12,500 bases of DNA from Chromera velia (lineage: Eukaryota > Sar > Chromeraceae). The DNA lies in contig JAHBMJ010001404.1 of assembly GCA_018398765.1 (NCBI GenBank), forward strand, positions 10,001 through 22,500. The letters run 5' to 3'. The notes below the pieces were generated by a model. The model was not told where the DNA came from and ran no database searches. It was given only the letters and a program-made list of their open reading frames with translations. A program made the translations under genes and the position numbers. This document shows, in pieces, positions 9,315 through 12,500 of this stretch (positions are counted from its first letter, which is position 1; every line of letters begins with the position of its first letter).

Positions 9315-10975
9315 GGAGAGAGAGAGAGAGAGAGAGACAGAGAGAGAGAGAGAGACAGAGAGAGAGAGAAATGAACTGATAACTACTAAAGATCTTCACC
9401 GAGATTCAGGTACTGGCCTCAGCAGGGCTGCAGGTGAGAGGCTATTCAAGGAAGGGTTTGTCAGGACGAGAGGCACAGACGAATGGAAGGAAGAAGAAAG
9501 GACTCGCACGAGGGGGAGGGGAAGCGTGAGACCGGGGGTCGATGGGCTTTGTGGAGCGAACCAGAGCGGGGAAAGAGAACGCAAGAGGAAGAAGAAGAGA
9601 GGAAGAGAGAGAGACCGGCAACGAGGCACAAGATGTAAGGCACACAAGAAGCAGAGGAAGGAACGGAAGATGGAACAAAGAAAGGGACAGAGCGTCAAGA
9701 ACCAGTGGAAAAACAAGAGAGAAAAAAGAAGGAGAAGAAGCAGAATGACGAGACCAGAGAAGAAAAAAGGCGATTCATTAATGGACAGATAGATACACGG
9801 ATACATTGAGAAAGCTGTGTAGACGGGCAAAGGGAGAAAAGTGAGGCCTGCGTGATGACCAATGGATCACTGAACTCATGACCAAAAAACCAAAAGAGGA
9901 ATGGACAAAACCTCAAAGTCGCTACAGGAGATCAACAGATGCATAGCTACAGAACAACACGAAGCACGGAAGGAAGGGAATTCAATTGACAACCGCCGTC
10001 ACGACGCAAGACAATCTCGGTGCATGAAGAAATGCGAAAAAAAAGAAAAGACCGAAGGCAGGACAGCAGAGGGAGATGCTGAAGAGTGAGCGCATGAACG
10101 CGGCCTCAAAAGATCAGAATCAGGAATCCAGGAGCAGAACACTGACCGGTAGGATGGATACATCTTGCAGCACATCGATCTTCCTCTTTCGGACATTTTC
10201 TGCCCATGCACCCTGTGACCCTGCCAGTTGGGGAGCACTCACACACGTCACACCCGTCGTAGTATTGCAGACACCCTCTTGGACAGAAGTAAACGACACC
10301 AGCGCCGTCCTCCCCCCCTTCCACCTGCGCGACTCCTTCGTCCGTCCCGGTTGTCGTGCCGTCCCCCGTTCCGTTGGCACCGCTGAGTCCTACGAGCCCG
10401 GAAAGATCTTCCTCTATTCCTAACTCGTTGGATGCTTTGGGGTGTGTGTACCCGACTGAATGAGGAGGGCTGACGAAGGCAGATTTGGGAAACGGTTCCT
10501 GAGAGGACGACTGAGCCAGATTTGTTTGATACCCACTCAGAGGATCCGCACGTGTGTCCCCTGCCAGCCCAACAGAGCCCGATCCATACTCTCCAGAGGA
10601 GGCTTTATTGGCTTGATTGAGCCATGCCGTGAAGAGACCTTGTTGCTGGACGTTCTCGTTGGAGGACTCAATGGTGTCAGAGGACGACGGGGGGAGGGAG
10701 GAAGAGGATGACCCACCGGTAGAACCCCTGAAGAGAGTCGGGAAAGGGTTACCGCCCCCAAAGAGACCCCCTCCTCCCTGCCCCCCATTTGAACATCCAA
10801 AAAGTCCACAGCTTTTCCCATCTTCTTGGGACCCAAAGAGAGGGAATCCAAACAGATTTCTGCTCGCCGGCTCTTTACGCGTCTCTGATTCTAACCTGGG
10901 TGTTGAATCCCCCAGAGCCGTACTGCAGAGCAAAGTGACGGCCAGTGCCCTTCCAGCCAGACGTAGAGGCATCAT
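8409..10975 (-). CDS. Secreted pacifastin/antistasin-like plus Kazal protease inhibitor
   Basis: Three minus-strand exons (10975-10147, 9250-9126, 8552-8409) encode 365 residues. Phases agree at both joins: ACCG|GTCAGT to TAGCAG (phase 1) and CAA|GTAGGT to GTGCAG (phase 0); the stop is TGA 8411-8409. Residues 1-22 form a signal peptide (arginines, then a core ALAVTLLCSTALG). Residues 23-227 are low-complexity, with Gly/Phe-rich, Ser-rich and acidic parts. At 231-261 the cysteines follow C-x10-C-D-x-C-x-C-x3-G-x4-C-x4-C, the pacifastin pattern but with one extra cysteine; antistasin or VWC-like domains are alternatives. Residues 277-318 are Kazal-like, with ICANDEKRYYSQC matching C-x10-C and a follistatin-type C-x6-C. 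The last exon is acidic and hydrophilic. Such domains block serine proteases, so the protein probably acts outside the cell or in a secretory compartment. Starts at 10972 or 11026 are possible, as is an upstream exon joined at TTCAG. Confidence 0.8.
8873..8907. repeat. (CA)n microsatellite in intron 2 of the inhibitor gene
   Basis: About 17 CA units, preceded by CT-rich sequence from 8805. Both lie within the 9125-8553 intron of the minus-strand inhibitor gene, so the transcript carries UG repeats. Confidence 0.95.
8975..9036. repeat. GCCC tandem repeat followed by TGTC repeats; G-quadruplex candidate
   Basis: Seven CCC triplets between 8976 and 9002 are separated by single bases (six spacers: five G, one A). 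On the minus strand, the sense strand of the inhibitor gene, this gives seven GGG runs with one-base loops, a strong G-quadruplex pattern. TGTC-type tetranucleotides follow to about 9036. All of it is intronic. Confidence 0.9.
9263..9370. repeat. Compound microsatellite (AC)n(AG)n next to a splice acceptor
   Basis: AC units at 9263-9299 run into AG units, with a few interruptions, to 9370. On the minus strand this reads (CT)n then (GT)n and ends about 11 bases before the intron 1 acceptor (AG at 9252-9251). The microsatellite therefore occupies the place of the polypyrimidine tract. Confidence 0.95.
9371..10146 (-). other. Remainder of intron 1 of the inhibitor gene, pyrimidine-rich on the sense strand
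   Basis: The intron runs from 10146 to 9251 (896 bases). Between about 9480 and 9780 the plus strand is nearly all purine, so the minus-strand transcript is CU-rich. Open frames here on either strand come from the biased composition and I do not regard them as genes. Confidence 0.7.
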
Positions 10976-11582
10976 CTGAATGTGGCTAGGGTGAGCGGAG
11001 CGACTTGTGGTCGAGAACCGTGCCATGCGCAAGTAAAGATCCGCACTCTTTTTTCGGTAATCCTTCAAAACGTGCAGAATGCTTCGCAGTGTTGTCACGA
11101 GACTCTCCCGGATTTCACCATCGACCAGACCGTCTCACATTGAGGATATGGCATCAGCTCAAACTGCAGTGGAGTGCGGGGACTCATGATCGGTTTGTCA
11201 CTTTGGCACAACTTAGTAGGGCTTGGATTGATTGAATTCAGAAGAAAGGTCAGACAAACTTAATTTGCATGCTTCCATCTGCGCCGGGGCCCTTGGGGAC
11301 CCATGCAGCAATTCTTGAAAAGGCGTCTCCAATTCATCCCTGATTCGGACCGTCGGACAATGTCGGACAGTCATGCACTTCAAACAAACTCTCGCCCTCA
11401 TCTCCATCCTTTAAGGGAGTTTGTGCTTGGTGAAAGCCTAGCAGAGCAGGCATTCCAGTTGGGTTGTCCCTGATCTCCGTTTAGCAGGTGTCCGTGCCGA
11501 TTTTTGCGTCCTTGCGTCGATCGAGACTCCTTTTCGATTTCATCTGCAGGTGCTCCTGTGCACGACTTTCTTTCTGTTCACA
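10976..11582. promoter_or_regulatory. Divergent promoter region between inhibitor and hydrolase genes
   Basis: The two genes start head to head with about 600 bases between their probable start codons. TCGGAC occurs three times in 24 bases (11345-11350, 11353-11358, 11363-11368), a candidate transcription-factor site cluster. A T/C stretch ending CTGCAG at about 11544-11549 just before the hydrolase start could be a 3' splice site, in which case the hydrolase transcript has an upstream noncoding exon. No clear TATA box was found. Confidence 0.4.
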
Positions 11583-12500
11583 ATGGGGCACTGCATGGGG
11601 AAGCCGACCCCTGACAGATGCGAGTTGGACTTCAGCAAGAAGTTCCACACCTGGGAGTTTGTGTACGGAGAGGAGGACCCAGAGTCCCAATTCATCAGAC
11701 TGCACGTGCCCAGATACGAGACTGCGGACTCCTACGAATGCCCCAAGCTGCCTGTGATCGTGCTTCTTCACGGCGGCTTCTGGCGCAAGAAGTACAACAT
11801 TCGTGAGGGAAACACGACTCTAGAACGGCTGGTCCCCGCCTTCATCGAAAAAGGACTGGTCAGCCAGGTGTTGGAAGGAAAGAGGGACGGGTGCAAGGGT
11901 AGAAATTTGGTGGAGACATCTAGGGACTGAGAAAGATGGAGGTCACCCTTTCCGCCACGCCCACTAAAAAATCAGCGCAGGACTCACCACGTGAATGGCA
12001 ATATTGATATCTCCCCTGCTTTCTCTGTACTTGCAGACCTCCCAACTTCCACTCTGCGTGGTGGAAGTCGAGTACAGACGTGTGGGCGAAAGGGGAGTCA
12101 TTCCTGACGAACAAGAGGAAGATCTCACCGAGGGAGGATGGTCAGCCACGCTCTCCGGGACTTTATCTTGCGCAATTCTTTCTCCCCCTCCCCAACTGTC
12201 CCGTTTGCTTTTCCCTTTTCTACCTTTTTCTCATCATCCTTCTTTTTCCACCTTTGGCCTCTCTTTTGTCGTTCTCCACCCCTTTTTTTCCTCATGCCTT
12301 CTCGCACTGCTTTCCTTATGTAGTATGTACTTCGCGCACTTGCGTCTCTCCCCCCCTCTCCAGATTTGCACGGCTGCTCACGAACCGTGGGGTAATCATT
12401 TTGGCCAACTGATGTTTCTCTCTGAATTTTCGAGTCACCGAAGCCGAGCAACTGACGAATCAATCTGATGTGCTGCCTATCTGGTGTCTGCCTGCAGGCC
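11583..12500 (+). CDS. Alpha/beta hydrolase, kynurenine-formamidase/esterase type (5' part)
   Basis: Exon 1 starts at ATG 11583 (strong context: A at -3, G at +4). It encodes up to 95 residues including VIVLLHGGFWRKKYN; HGGFW at 63-67 is the oxyanion-hole motif of esterase/formamidase-type alpha/beta hydrolases. Exon 2 starts at 12037 after TTGCAG, phase 0, and continues with VVEVEYRRVGE, the family's E-Y-R-R-V-G strand. It ends at 12140 (GGATG|GTCAGC, phase 2). Splicing to CTGCAG|GCC at 12498 gives GGWP, a conserved step of the family, so the third exon begins three bases before the right edge. The exon 1 donor is either CTG|GTCAGC (end 11858) or CAG|GTGTTG (end 11867); both are phase 0, and the shorter form fits the family spacing better. 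The nucleophile Ser and the Asp/His lie outside the window. The N-terminus MGHC has Gly2 and Cys4, a possible but non-consensus lipidation site. Substrate is unknown. Confidence 0.77.
12141..12497 (+). other. Intron 2 of the alpha/beta hydrolase gene, strongly C/T-rich
   Basis: This 357-base intron begins GTCAGC and ends CTGCAG. Its sense strand is dominated by C and T from about 12175 to 12300. Open frames inside it are low-complexity (Phe, Ser, Pro, Leu) and not supported as genes. An alternative acceptor CTCCAG at about 12361 would create an in-frame TGA when joined in phase and is therefore less likely. Confidence 0.65.

Noticed and set aside
9223-9830. Long open frames on both strands in the purine-rich block
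   Set aside because: They arise from AG repeats and strand-biased composition (Arg/Glu/Lys on one strand, Leu/Ser/Phe on the other) and lie mostly within the intron supported by phase-matched exons.
12005-12468. Read-through of the hydrolase exon 2 frame to a stop near 12468
   Set aside because: After 12140 the frame is low-complexity C/T-rich sequence, and splicing to 12498 restores the family motif GGWP.
1-12500. CRISPR array, rRNA, bacterial operon signals
   Set aside because: None seen; repeats present are microsatellites and two TIR elements, and gene structure is eukaryotic.

Overview
This is nuclear DNA from a eukaryote, most likely a unicellular alga or protist. Coding parts are interrupted by GT-AG introns of about 170 to 900 bases. 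Introns carry (TG)n/(AG)n microsatellites and there are no operons or ribosome binding sites. A chromerid-type alga would fit the mix of secreted inhibitor, intron style and simple repeats, but that is only a guess; nothing in the window fixes the species.

Layout, left to right. (1) Bases 1-306: possible C-terminal end of a plus-strand gene entering from the left (weak). (2) Bases 382-3360, minus strand: a three-exon gene of unknown function with matching splice phases and a disordered tail; a further exon at about 3501-4032 may be its upstream part. (3) Bases 4033-4729: divergent intergenic region with an inverted repeat. (4) Bases 4730-5749, plus: an intact, intronless extended short-chain dehydrogenase/epimerase. 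(5) Bases 5750-8330: a very AT-rich island between two convergent genes. It holds two directly oriented, roughly 400-base elements with terminal inverted repeats, about 95% identical, which look like a miniature inverted-repeat transposon (MITE) family. (6) Bases 8409-10975, minus: a three-exon gene for a secreted protein with a signal peptide, a low-complexity linker, a pacifastin/antistasin-like cysteine domain and a Kazal domain. (7) Bases 10976-11582: divergent promoter region. (8) Bases 11583 to the right edge, plus: first exons of an alpha/beta hydrolase with an HGGFW oxyanion-hole motif, continuing beyond the window.

The genes do not form an obvious pathway. The strongest new material is the pacifastin-like plus Kazal inhibitor, whose exons could be joined by phase and family motifs, and the AT-rich island with its paired small transposons. 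All splice sites are inferred by eye from consensus, phase agreement and protein continuity; transcript data would settle them.
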